Positions 7,035-15,380 of a stretch of DNA of 64,000 bases are shown here, one piece after another (position 1 is the stretch's first letter; each line of letters opens with the position of its first letter). The translations under genes were made by a program, and so were the position numbers. This DNA comes from Halodesulfovibrio sp. (GTDB taxonomy: Bacteria > Desulfobacterota > Desulfovibrionia > Desulfovibrionales > Desulfovibrionaceae): contig NZ_JADMLB010000067.1 in NCBI RefSeq assembly GCF_015482765.1, positions 1-64,000 of the forward strand, in the 5' to 3' direction. The notes beneath the pieces were generated by a model. It ran no database searches and was not told where the DNA came from. It saw nothing but the letters and a program-made list of their open reading frames with translations.

Positions 7035-9626
7035 TTAGTTAGCTGGAATGGTGAGATCTGTTGTTACAGGGCTGACCATAGCGGCTTTCGGCTGTGCTGC
7101 GTCGGGTGAAGTTGCTGTTGTGCTGTTGTCATTCAGTGGTTCACGAAGCGGTGCCGGATCTTCTTCATTGTCAGTTTGCGGTGCATCTAACGTTGGTTCG
7201 TTTTGAACTGGAGGAGTTGTTTCCGGCTCATTTACAGTCGGCTGTTCATCAGTTGCCGGAGGTGTCATATTTTCCGGCTGAGGTTCTGTAGAGTCTTGAG
7301 GCATGTATCTGGTGGATCGTTTTTCCTGTATTGCAAGCACAAATCCTTTTCCCAGATGAGGAATTGCTGCACCCTGCCGGCCTACTAATTCCAGAGATTC
7401 CGGTTTTGTGAGCCAGTTTTCCCACTCTGCGGCAGTCATAATGAGTACAACATTCTTGTTTGCGTTCAAAAGTGTTGTGAGCGAGTGGAGATCAAATGCG
7501 TGAGTGATAGGTTTTTCGACATAGTATGCGAATGGGGCAGGGTCAGTGTTGTACACGACCGGTACAAAATCTTTAGCTGCGTATTCTTCCATAGTCACGG
7601 AGATATCTTTTGTTGAGATGAAGCTGTTAATTGCAGGCGCAGACATAATGAAAAGCGGCTGCAACAACAGTGTCATAACGACTGTGATACCGACAATGCC
7701 GAGTCGGCTGTTGAGCGGGAATTTGATCCAGAAAATACCGGCAGCGGCTAACAGGATGGCAGACATGTACATCCAGCCGTCAATGGCGAATGGAACAACA
7801 TCGGTAAAGTTTACAAGACCAATGAGACCTGCTCCTGCACCAAGGAAGAGAACAGCAAGGAGTCTGTAGAATATTTTGCTGCGTAATGGTGAGAAGTTGC
7901 TGATAGCCCGTGCTGCAAGAATTGCCAGCTGCGGGAGCAGTACGAGAAGCCAGACTGGTGTCATGTAGTCCAGCACACAGTAGAGTGCACAGGTTAAAAC
8001 GGCTGAGAGCCATAGGTAGGCAATGCCGATGAATTCAGGATTTCTTGTGGCCAGAATGTTTTTGTACAGTGAGATGCTGAAAAGTTTTGTCCATGGGAGA
8101 AGGAGAATAACAATAAGCCATGGCAGTAAAAGGAATGGCAGCATTGCAAGCATATGCCACCAGTATGGGAGGTGGTTTAATGCGCCTTCAAATGGTGCTG
8201 CAAGGATGTTTGGTACAAGGTTTAAGAGATATTCCGGCTGCACTGCAAAATATACATATGCAAACCAGCTGAGTACGATTGAAAGGTAGATTCCGAACCC
8301 GCCGGCTACATCCCATTCGCCGAAACGTGTCGGGCGTTTTCTCCAGCAGGAAACAAAAATAATGCTGAACAGCGGCAGGAAGAGTCCCGGGAAGCCTCCG
8401 GTAAGTGTTGCCGCAGCAGCACAGATAAAGCCTATAAGAAGCCAGAAGAAAGAGCGTTGACGCTTCCAGCCCATGACGAAGGCTGCATGCGCAAATGTTA
8501 CCAGTGCTGCAAAGAGTGTTTCCAATCCGTTGATTTGCATAGTTACAGCAGGAAGGAATGCAGCCATGACAAGCAGACCAGAGGTCAGGCTTGTTTTTTT
8601 ACTGATTCCGGCTGCCCGCGAGAACAGGTAGGTGGAAAGAACAAAAAGCATGCTGCTGATAACGGTAGCGGCTTTAACTGCAAAGGTGAGGGCTACGTCA
8701 GGAATCAGTGCCACAGCGCTTGTGAACCAGAAGTATAGTGGCATTGCACCGCTGTACGGTTTTCCGTCCAGCATAGGAGTCAGCCAGTTGGAAGCTGCAA
8801 GCGTATCTTTTACTACAGCGGCAGTCTGAGTTTCCTGAAGTGGCCAGAGGTCACGGAAGAAAAGGGCGATACCGCCTTGTAATGCCGCAAAAGCAAGCAA
8901 TGTGACACATGGGAGTAGGGAAAGAAGCGTAAGAGTTTTGCTTTCCGGAGCGACATCCGGAAGTGGTTCCTTCGGCTTTTTCTCTTTCTTTTGTTTCTTT
9001 TCTTTTGGAGGCACTTCAGCTGAAACCGTACCGTGGTGCGGTTTTTCTTTTTCAAGAGTCTCTGAATCAGCCGGTTCAGGATCTGGGTAAATTTTCTCTG
9101 TGCGTGTTCCGCCAAAGCGACTGCTGACTTTTGATGCTGCGGCAGCAACTATCAATTCATCATCTGTGTCGTTTGTGTCATCATCGGAAATGGTGTCGGA
9201 AATAGGTTCGTCAGTGTCCTGCTCTTTAGCAGAATCAACCGGAGACGCATCTGTGCTTTCAGTTGACTCTGTATAGTCAACCTCGGAAGGGACTATCGTC
9301 TCTGATTCTTCTTGAGGAGGTTCTTCCTCAGAAGTAATTGATGCTGGCTCTTCGCTCTCTATAGAAGAGTGCTCTTCGGTAGCAGGAAGCTCTGGCGATT
9401 CAGTATATTCAGACCAAGCGATTTCGCTGTCTTGTTTTTGTTCAGCGGACTCTTCTTCAGCAGGTATAATTTCTTCTGAAGGAGTTTCATCGAGAGGCGT
9501 TTCCTCTTCACTGGTCTGAGTGGGAACAGAAGACTCCGCAGCCTTTTCAGGCGGGGCTTCCGAGGTATTGTCTTCGGTGCGTTTCGGGTTTTCTTGTGAC
9601 TTTGTAGGATCAGAAACGTCGCTCAT
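7035..9626 (-). CDS. Membrane glycosyltransferase (PMT/ArnT-like) with long disordered ends
   Basis: An 863-residue protein. Residues 1-160 are extremely rich in Glu, Ser, Asp, Thr and Pro. A Lys/Glu linker (about 190-225) follows, then roughly 10-12 membrane spans (231 to about 650), a periplasmic segment, and a Pro/Glu/Thr tail of about 95 residues. The segment after the first span (RDLWPLQETQTAAVV, then WLTPMLDGKPYSGAMPLYFW) matches the first periplasmic loop of PMT/ArnT-type enzymes (GT39/GT83), which move sugars from polyprenyl-phosphate carriers to lipids or proteins. Donor and acceptor cannot be read. The start at 9626 has AGGA 7 bases upstream; an upstream in-frame ATG lacks one. The charged N-terminus is not typical of the family. 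Confidence 0.75.
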   Translation of the reverse strand: MSDVSDPTKSQENPKRTEDNTSEAPPEKAAESSVPTQTSEEETPLDETPSEEIIPAEEESAEQKQDSEIAWSEYTESPELPATEEHSSIESEEPASITSEEEPPQEESETIVPSEVDYTESTESTDASPVDSAKEQDTDEPISDTISDDDTNDTDDELIVAAAASKVSSRFGGTRTEKIYPDPEPADSETLEKEKPHHGTVSAEVPPKEKKQKKEKKPKEPLPDVAPESKTLTLLSLLPCVTLLAFAALQGGIALFFRDLWPLQETQTAAVVKDTLAASNWLTPMLDGKPYSGAMPLYFWFTSAVALIPDVALTFAVKAATVISSMLFVLSTYLFSRAAGISKKTSLTSGLLVMAAFLPAVTMQINGLETLFAALVTFAHAAFVMGWKRQRSFFWLLIGFICAAAATLTGGFPGLFLPLFSIIFVSCWRKRPTRFGEWDVAGGFGIYLSIVLSWFAYVYFAVQPEYLLNLVPNILAAPFEGALNHLPYWWHMLAMLPFLLLPWLIVILLLPWTKLFSISLYKNILATRNPEFIGIAYLWLSAVLTCALYCVLDYMTPVWLLVLLPQLAILAARAISNFSPLRSKIFYRLLAVLFLGAGAGLIGLVNFTDVVPFAIDGWMYMSAILLAAAGIFWIKFPLNSRLGIVGITVVMTLLLQPLFIMSAPAINSFISTKDISVTMEEYAAKDFVPVVYNTDPAPFAYYVEKPITHAFDLHSLTTLLNANKNVVLIMTAAEWENWLTKPESLELVGRQGAAIPHLGKGFVLAIQEKRSTRYMPQDSTEPQPENMTPPATDEQPTVNEPETTPPVQNEPTLDAPQTDNEEDPAPLREPLNDNSTTATSPDAAQPKAAMVSPVTTDLTIPAN

Positions 9627-10102
9627 GGTATATCCTGTATGGTTGAGTAGCTTCAAAAAAACTAGGTTGTGCATTCAAAGTTAGCATAAAATAAGCTTGA
9701 TTGGATGAGAAACTCAAGAAAATACTAGGGTTAAAATGCATCCAAGAAAAAATGAACACACGTTTACTTTTCATACACGGATAACATGCCGTGTTGAAAG
9801 GATAAACTTTTGAATGCATCTTTTTCTTGTAAAATAAAAATTGCTTGCGTAGAACGTGTCTTCTTATTTCAATAAAAATTGATTTTGTTAGTTCAATTTT
9901 TATTGATTCAACTAGTTGAATCAAATTTGATGTAAGGAATGCTGTGCCCTGATTTGTACAAAGCGACGAGGCATAAAATTCTGTCTTGTGCTTTGTTTCG
10001 GGTATGAGTATTCGTTTCGCAACATATAGTTATTACGTCCTGTTTATATGTGGCTTTGTTGGATTGCCTCTATATTCAGGGGATTACCTCAGGAGTTTGT
10101 AA
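9627..10102. other. Divergent intergenic region with dyads, before the MATE gene
   Basis: About 475 AT-rich bases between the minus-strand glycosyltransferase and the plus-strand MATE gene. No gene is supported. It contains a 12-bp inverted repeat with a 10-base spacer (9871-9904) running into a 22-bp perfect palindrome (9903-9924), described separately. AGGAG before 10103 is the only clear translation signal. Confidence 0.6.
9871..9924. promoter_or_regulatory. Nested dyads, candidate operator
   Basis: AATAAAAATTGA (9871-9882) and TCAATTTTTATT (9893-9904) are perfect inverted copies. They are followed immediately by a perfect palindrome at 9903-9924 whose half is TTGATTCAACT. The short word ATTGA/TCAAT recurs throughout. 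The location between divergent genes and the lack of a T-run suit a repressor-binding region better than a terminator. Confidence 0.5.
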
Positions 10103-11518
10103 ATGTTATCTCGTTTGAAAAGACGCTGGAAAGAACCGTTCGGGTATCGTGATGTTCTTAATGTCGGATTGCCGCTTGTTGTAAGCTTAGGCTCCACAAC
10201 TGCAATGGAATTTACCGACCGTATTTTTCTTAGTAATTATTCACTGATATCTATTGCTGCTGCTTTGCCTGCTGCGATGGTCAATCTGGTGTTCTTGTTG
10301 TTTGCCTTGGGTATTTCTGCCTATAGCTCTGTATTTATTGCTCAATATTACGGGGCATGTAAGTGCAAAAAGATCGGCTCCGTTGTTTGGCAGGCAATTT
10401 ATTTTTGCTGCGTTGCGTGGGTGTTGCTTGCCTCGCTGGCATTATTTGCTGAACCGTTTTTTGCCTTTGTAGGCCATGCGCCGGAAGTACAGCGTGAAGA
10501 AGTGATTTACTTCTCTATCCTTACTGTCGGTTCAGGATGTGCGCTGGTAGCCAATGCTATCGGTTGTTTCTTTACCGGCTTAGGGCAGACGCGTCCTAAC
10601 ATGGTGGTTAACATTATCGCCGTGATTATCAATATTCCTCTCGATTACATGCTTATTAACGGTGTGTGGATTTTTCCTGAGATGGGTATTGCAGGTGCAG
10701 GGATTGCAACAGTTTCTTCATGGGCTATGCAGATTGTTATGTATGCATGGCTGGTGTTTACCAAGAAGAATGATGAAACATATCATGTTATCCGTTCATG
10801 GCGTTTCAACAAGGACTTGTTTGTTCGCATGATGCGCTACGGTGTTCCAAGCGGTGTGAACAACTTCTTTGATGTTTTTGCCTTTACCGTATTTATTATG
10901 GTTATCGGCCGACTGGGTGAAACAGAGCTTGCGGCTTCAAACATTGTATTGTCTATCAACTCCTTGGCTTTTCTTCCGGTTGTGGGGCTGAATATTGCAG
11001 CTTCTATTCTGGTTGGTCAGGCTATGGGGAAAAACAACGTTGGTCAGGCTACTGTAGCTGCGCACAGCGTATTGCATGTGGCGTTGGTCTGGATGGGAAC
11101 ATTCGGCGCGATCTTTGTGTTATTCCCGTATGAATTGACTTCGCTTTTTAAGCCGGCAGATCTTTCTGCTGCGGATTTCACACAGATTCAGGCAACATGT
11201 CAGATTCTGTTGGCGTATGTTGCTCTCTTCTGCATTCAGGATGCGATTGCTCTGATCTTCTTCGGTTCCTTGAAAGGAGCCGGTGATACGATGTATGTAA
11301 TGTGGGCAATTGCCATCTGCGCAACCCTGTGTCTTGGTGTGCCGGTATTCATCGGACGCTTTGTCTTTGATGCAGGCTTACATGTGCTGTGGGGCATGCT
11401 TATTGTGTACGTATGTACTCTTGCAATTGCAGCCTTCAGTCGATTCCGCGGCGGCAAGTGGATGAGTATTCAGATGATCGAAAAAGAACACGGTGCATGT
11501 TCCGAAGAGGGACAGTAA
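10103..11518 (+). CDS. MATE family efflux transporter
   Basis: A 471-residue integral membrane protein with about 12 hydrophobic segments in two similar halves. The MATE pattern is visible in the first half (GLPLVVSLGSTTAMEFTDRI) and repeated near residue 250 (YGVPSGVNNFFDVFAFTVF). MATE proteins export drugs or other organic cations using Na+ or H+ gradients. The substrate cannot be inferred. AGGAG lies 8 bases before the ATG. It is a single-gene unit with a dyad-rich upstream region that may hold its operator. A lateral role in metabolite export is equally possible. Confidence 0.88.
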   Translation: MLSRLKRRWKEPFGYRDVLNVGLPLVVSLGSTTAMEFTDRIFLSNYSLISIAAALPAAMVNLVFLLFALGISAYSSVFIAQYYGACKCKKIGSVVWQAIYFCCVAWVLLASLALFAEPFFAFVGHAPEVQREEVIYFSILTVGSGCALVANAIGCFFTGLGQTRPNMVVNIIAVIINIPLDYMLINGVWIFPEMGIAGAGIATVSSWAMQIVMYAWLVFTKKNDETYHVIRSWRFNKDLFVRMMRYGVPSGVNNFFDVFAFTVFIMVIGRLGETELAASNIVLSINSLAFLPVVGLNIAASILVGQAMGKNNVGQATVAAHSVLHVALVWMGTFGAIFVLFPYELTSLFKPADLSAADFTQIQATCQILLAYVALFCIQDAIALIFFGSLKGAGDTMYVMWAIAICATLCLGVPVFIGRFVFDAGLHVLWGMLIVYVCTLAIAAFSRFRGGKWMSIQMIEKEHGACSEEGQ

Positions 11519-11575
11519 TCTACAGCCGTTGTTCTTGTTAGGCGTCAGAGACGTGTTCTCTTCCATGACGAAAAC

Positions 11576-11614
11576 AAAGCCGAGTGTCAGACAATTCTGA
11601 TACTCGGCTTTTAT
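11576..11614. terminator. Bidirectional terminator between MATE and MTH1187-family genes
   Basis: A 15-base arm AAAGCCGAGTGTCAG pairs with CTGATACTCGGCTTT (one G-T wobble) around ACAATT. Short T-runs occur on both strands, which suits the convergent genes on either side. Confidence 0.75.
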
Positions 11615-11634
11615 ATTCACGACGGGAAAAGCGG

Positions 11635-11931
11635 CTACGCCATTTTTGCTGCCACGGATTCCGTTTTACCTTTCAATCCGCCTGTTCGCCCTTTGCGGGC
11701 ATCTACTTTCAGTGTGAGGTAGATTCTGTCACAGTCCTGTTCCAGCTCTTTGTAGCAGGCGGAGACTGTCTGCATAACGTCGTCCCATTCTCCCTCTATT
11801 GTCGTTCCCATCGGTCCGAAATCGTAGGCCAGGCCGCTTGCTTTAATGACTGTTACAACACGGGCGACATAGGGGCTCATGCTGACGCCTTTATCCATCG
11901 GGAAAATTGAAAGTTCTGCTATCACAGACAT
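11635..11931 (-). CDS. MTH1187 (DUF77) family protein, thiamine-binding-like fold
   Basis: A 98-residue protein of the MTH1187/YkoF-like superfamily. The sequence starts MSVIAELSIFPMDKG and includes YDFGPMGTTIEGEWDDV and LTLKVDARKG, which are typical. Members have a ferredoxin-like fold and are suggested to bind thiamine or a related ligand; the cellular role is unsettled. AAGGAT sits 6 bases before the ATG. It is divergent from the antiporter gene at 12121, with a 190-base gap between them. No other thiamine genes are nearby. Confidence 0.85.
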   Translation of the reverse strand: MSVIAELSIFPMDKGVSMSPYVARVVTVIKASGLAYDFGPMGTTIEGEWDDVMQTVSACYKELEQDCDRIYLTLKVDARKGRTGGLKGKTESVAAKMA

Positions 11932-12120
11932 GGTATATCCTTTTGAGTAGAGTTAACGTGTGTAGGGTAGAATACGCTTGCATGGAGTATTCTTCAACTC
12001 TCGAAAGGATAGAATTATACCCAAATGCTAGACAACTGAGGGAACTCATCTTACACCACCTCTTTGTTTTGCAACGTGTTTTTCCAACTGGGCTTACTAA
12101 CTTTTTTATCAGGTAACTAC

Positions 12121-13074
12121 ATGCTTTTATATATTGCGTACCTTTTTGCTGGCGGGCTTCTTCTTTGGAAAGGAGCTGACTGGGTTGTGGATGCTGCTTC
12201 AGCTATCGCTCGACGTTTCGGCATTTCTGAACTTGTAATCGGGTTGACGATTGTTGCAATGGGAACCAGTCTGCCGGAGTTTCTGGTAACATTAACTGCC
12301 GCATTGAAAGGGATTCCATCCATTTCGTTCGCGAACATAGTTGGTTCAAATATTTTTAATCTAGGGATTATTCTTGGCGCTGTTGCGATGATTAAAAGTG
12401 TTTCCGGTAGCAAGGCGCTTATTCTTCGTGATATTCCAATTCTCTTCGGTGTTGAGCTTTTTACACGCCTTGCTGTTTCTCAGGGGTATCTTGAGCGTTG
12501 GAGCGGCGTTATCTTAACCACCGTCTTTGTGGGCTATCTGGTCTGGATGTATTTCCGCTGTAAAAAGCCGGCTTCCGGTGAAGGAACCGCGTTGTGTGAT
12601 GCTCCCGGTGAAGGCGAAGCTGCTACCCTTAAAGATTATCTACTTCTTCCGCTTGGGCTTCTTGCTGTAAGTTTCGGCAGTCAGTTTGTTGTGGATGGAG
12701 CATCAGGCGTTGCACGAGTTTTCGGTTTGAGCGAGTGGTTTATTGGTGTGACTATTGTTGCAGCAGGAACTTCGCTTCCTGAACTTGTGACGTGTCTTGC
12801 TGCTTCTATGAAGGGCAAAAATGATATGATTCTGGGGAACCTTGTCGGCAGTGACTTTTTCAACTTTGCCGGTGTACTCGGAATTACAGCCTTGATTAAA
12901 CCTCTGGCAGTAAGACCGGGTGAGCTTTTGAATATGAGTCTTGCTGTCGGCGTTGTGGCGCTGCTGTGGCTGATTATTCGAATGCGCGGCAAAGTAGGGC
13001 GAAATGAAGGGCTGCTGCTGTTCTCGGTCGGTATCGGGCGTTGGTTGCTGGAGATTTGGCGGGGCGCAATGTAA
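12121..13074 (+). CDS. Calcium/sodium antiporter (CaCA family, YrbG type)
   Basis: A 317-residue inner-membrane exchanger with two inverted alpha repeats. The first carries GLTIVAMGTSLPEF (GTSLPE at 48-53) and the second GVTIVAAGTSLPEL followed by GNLVGSDFFN. These Glu residues form the ion site in Ca2+/cation exchangers. About ten hydrophobic spans are visible and the length is typical of YrbG-type proteins. The start MLLYIAYLFAGG has AGGT 7 bases upstream. An upstream in-frame ATG would add a leader unlike the family. The gene ends in a strong terminator. Confidence 0.92.
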   Translation: MLLYIAYLFAGGLLLWKGADWVVDAASAIARRFGISELVIGLTIVAMGTSLPEFLVTLTAALKGIPSISFANIVGSNIFNLGIILGAVAMIKSVSGSKALILRDIPILFGVELFTRLAVSQGYLERWSGVILTTVFVGYLVWMYFRCKKPASGEGTALCDAPGEGEAATLKDYLLLPLGLLAVSFGSQFVVDGASGVARVFGLSEWFIGVTIVAAGTSLPELVTCLAASMKGKNDMILGNLVGSDFFNFAGVLGITALIKPLAVRPGELLNMSLAVGVVALLWLIIRMRGKVGRNEGLLLFSVGIGRWLLEIWRGAM

Positions 13075-13084
13075 AGAAAATATG

Positions 13085-13120
13085 AAGCGGGTGGATCATT
13101 TGATCCACCCGCTTTTTTTA
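13085..13120 (+). terminator. Intrinsic terminator of the antiporter gene
   Basis: AAGCGGGTGGATCA and TGATCCACCCGCTT are perfect complements around two bases, followed by seven T. The opposite strand lacks a good T-run, though the stem could still affect the convergent gene. Confidence 0.92.
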
Positions 13121-13136
13121 TTGAAAGAAGAAAAGG

Positions 13137-13667
13137 CTAGAGGAGTCCGAGCGGTTCCAGCACGTTTTCAATGAGATCTTCAGGCTCTTTCCAGCCATGG
13201 AGAATGAAATGGAGCGAAGCGAGCATGTGTGGCTCAAGCTCAGAAAAATCTGCGCCCAGTGTTTCGCGTCCCTGTTCAGCATCAAGACCCAGATTATGGG
13301 CAAGGTGCAGAAGTTCCGTCATGAGGTAGAATACCTTCCCATGGTTGCGCAGGGCGTTGCGTACGTCTTCATTACGGATTGCAGATTGTGGAACAACAAT
13401 GATTGATCCTTTCTGCTGGCAGAGAGTCTGCAATGCATCCAAAGATGGAATTTCGTCCGGTGCCTGCACGCTCATGCTGAGTTTGTCTGAAAGCAGTTCA
13501 GCGAGTGTATGCCGTTTGCTTCCGGTAAAACCGATCAGGAAAATGATACCGTCCTCAGGGGAAAAGGTATCCAGCTCTGTTTTTTTGCCGAAGGTCATGG
13601 TTGCGTCTGCATCCTCAACTTCCGCTTTATCTTTGAGAAAATGATTTGTGCCGTTTATAACTGCCAT
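13137..13667 (-). CDS. Shikimate-kinase-like P-loop protein with degenerate motif
   Basis: A 176-residue protein. After a 40-residue N-terminal extension, IIFLIGFTGSKRHTLAELLSDKL (41-63) has the layout of a shikimate kinase beta1/P-loop/alpha1 unit. The Walker A sequence is however altered: GFTGSKRHT instead of the usual GxxGxGKS/T. A later IIVVPQSAIRNEDVRNALR segment resembles the lid-side region of that family. Shikimate kinases are about 170 residues, so length fits. ATP binding is doubtful, and the protein may be a paralog with another role. The start at 13667 has GGAG about 9 bases upstream. It lies 214 bases downstream of the nitroreductase gene on the same strand. Confidence 0.55.
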   Translation of the reverse strand: MAVINGTNHFLKDKAEVEDADATMTFGKKTELDTFSPEDGIIFLIGFTGSKRHTLAELLSDKLSMSVQAPDEIPSLDALQTLCQQKGSIIVVPQSAIRNEDVRNALRNHGKVFYLMTELLHLAHNLGLDAEQGRETLGADFSELEPHMLASLHFILHGWKEPEDLIENVLEPLGLL

Positions 13668-13772
13668 TGTATCTACTCCGGTTGTAACGCATTCTGTATC
13701 AGTTGATGACAACCTTGCGCATTGTTGCGTGTTTCAAAACGTTCAGAATTGTTCGTACGCTTATGCTTGTTG

Positions 13773-13796
13773 GCGCAGAATTTTTTTGTTCTGCGC
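13773..13796. other. Hairpin between the nitroreductase and P-loop genes
   Basis: GCGCAGAA and TTCTGCGC are perfect complements around an 8-base T-rich loop. No T-run follows the stem on the minus strand, so it is not a clear terminator. It could be an operator or an mRNA structure. Confidence 0.4.
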
Positions 13797-13881
13797 TGTG
13801 CAAGGGGGGCAATCTAATAAAAATGACTTTGTAACAGTCGTTACGTTGTTCTTACGGGCATACAGTTGGCTTCTATGACGG

Positions 13882-14706
13882 TTACAACCAGTTGACGGGT
13901 AACTTTTTGCGCATTGGTATCCGTGGATAGGTGAATTTAGGGTAACCGAGCATATGGCCGCCACAGCAAACGTGGTTTTCTTGCAGCCCTAACTTTTCTC
14001 TTAGCGGCATATAATCATTGGCACAATAGGTAAAAAATCCGGCAAAGCAGGCTCCGACTCCGCGTGAATGGGCTGCCAACTCCAGATAGGAAAGGGCAAT
14101 AGCGCTGTCTGTGTCGTGCCATGTTTTATTTTTATCCATGTAGGAAATTGCAAGATGCGGTGCGCCGCGAAGGATGAGATCCTGTCCTTTTTTCCATCCG
14201 GCAATAAGTCCTGCTACGCTGTATTTCTTAGCAAGCTCACGGTTGTTTTTGCGCAGTTCCATCATCCATTCGATGGTCATTTCAGCCATCTCGCGTACTG
14301 ATTCCGGAGATTCGACCATTACCCACTGAACCGGCTGTTTGTGGCTTGCTGATGGAGCATAGTTTGTAAGATCAACAATCGCCTGAAGTGTGTCATGTTC
14401 TACGGGCTTAGATTTAAAAGAGCGGATGGAACGGCGGGTGCGCATAAACTGGTCCGCTTGCTCTGATGAAATAGACAGAGATGAATCAACCTGAAGAAAA
14501 TGATCGTTAGGCATTGGTTCGAGCTGGACACAGTCTACCGGACAGGCAGCTACACAGTGCCCGCATTGAAGGCAGGCAGCTTCAGCACCGATACGCATTT
14601 TGGGAAAACCAGTTTCTTTATCTTTCAGGAGAAGTTTATTGGGGCACACTTCTGCACAGATGAAGCATTTTTTACATTTTGTTTGATCTATAGAATAAAA
14701 AGACAT
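13882..14706 (-). CDS. Ferredoxin-nitroreductase fusion protein
   Basis: A 274-residue flavoprotein. The N-terminus holds two [4Fe-4S] motifs (Cys11/14/17/21 and Cys45/48/51/55). An FMN-dependent nitroreductase domain follows from about residue 88 (RTRRSIRSFKSKPV). This domain pair is common in anaerobes, where ferredoxin-linked electrons would reduce nitro, quinone or similar substrates; the natural substrate is unknown. AAGGAT is 6 bases before the ATG. It appears to be the first gene of its unit, divergent from the lipoprotein at 15381 across a long gap. Confidence 0.9.
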   Translation of the reverse strand: MSFYSIDQTKCKKCFICAEVCPNKLLLKDKETGFPKMRIGAEAACLQCGHCVAACPVDCVQLEPMPNDHFLQVDSSLSISSEQADQFMRTRRSIRSFKSKPVEHDTLQAIVDLTNYAPSASHKQPVQWVMVESPESVREMAEMTIEWMMELRKNNRELAKKYSVAGLIAGWKKGQDLILRGAPHLAISYMDKNKTWHDTDSAIALSYLELAAHSRGVGACFAGFFTYCANDYMPLREKLGLQENHVCCGGHMLGYPKFTYPRIPMRKKLPVNWL

Positions 14707-15380
14707 GGATTATCCTTGGTTGCGTTAATAAAAACACTTCGTGTTTAGTGCACGAAAAAAGTATGTATCACAACAGGATGTGTACATGGCATCTTGAAAG
14801 CCTGAAAGTTCTCGTGCTAATGAATGCAGGGTGTCAGGAAGGACACTTGATTGGCGGAAGAATAGTACTATTCACGAAGCAGACTGGTTGATTGAACAAT
14901 ATTTTTGCATTCTGTAAAGGAAAAAATAGCATCACTCTTTTCCCTTACTCTTATTACTTTGATTTGTTGTGTTGAAGAGTAATTATTTCAGCACAGTGTT
15001 TTTTGCTGTTATTTTTTGTTGCATGATTCGCATCTAAAGCACTTGCCTGTTCGTTAATTTGCGAGCAATGTATGCGACGGTTGATATCGGGTATCGTTTT
15101 TTCTTGTTTTCAATCAACAGCCCTGAACATGTGCATACGTAGAATACAGTGCTCTGAGTGCTTATCTACCTGTTATTTTGACTTGTTAATTTTTTTGTAG
15201 CGTGTCGGGGAGAAGAGGGCTTCGCGGGTAGCGTTGCCGTTTTGTGAATGAGTTGAATGGATTTTTTATATGACTGTCATTACCGCAAATACTGAGATGT
15301 TGAATACGTGTTATTTGCGTGTGGTATTTAGATAACAGCATCTTACGCTCCGGCGTATGTGGTGTGGAGTTTTTGCCCAT
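14707..15380. other. 674-base divergent intergenic region
   Basis: AT-rich DNA between the nitroreductase and the GH13-like lipoprotein. No gene or RNA is supported. Small features seen: an AAACAC/GTGTTT hairpin near 14729-14743 close to the nitroreductase start, and a 14-bp perfect palindrome GAATAGTACTATTC at 14860-14873. No promoter stands out. Confidence 0.5.

Noticed and set aside
13773-13796. Terminator for the nitroreductase gene
   Set aside because: The stem is good but no T-run follows on the minus strand; the T-run is in the loop.
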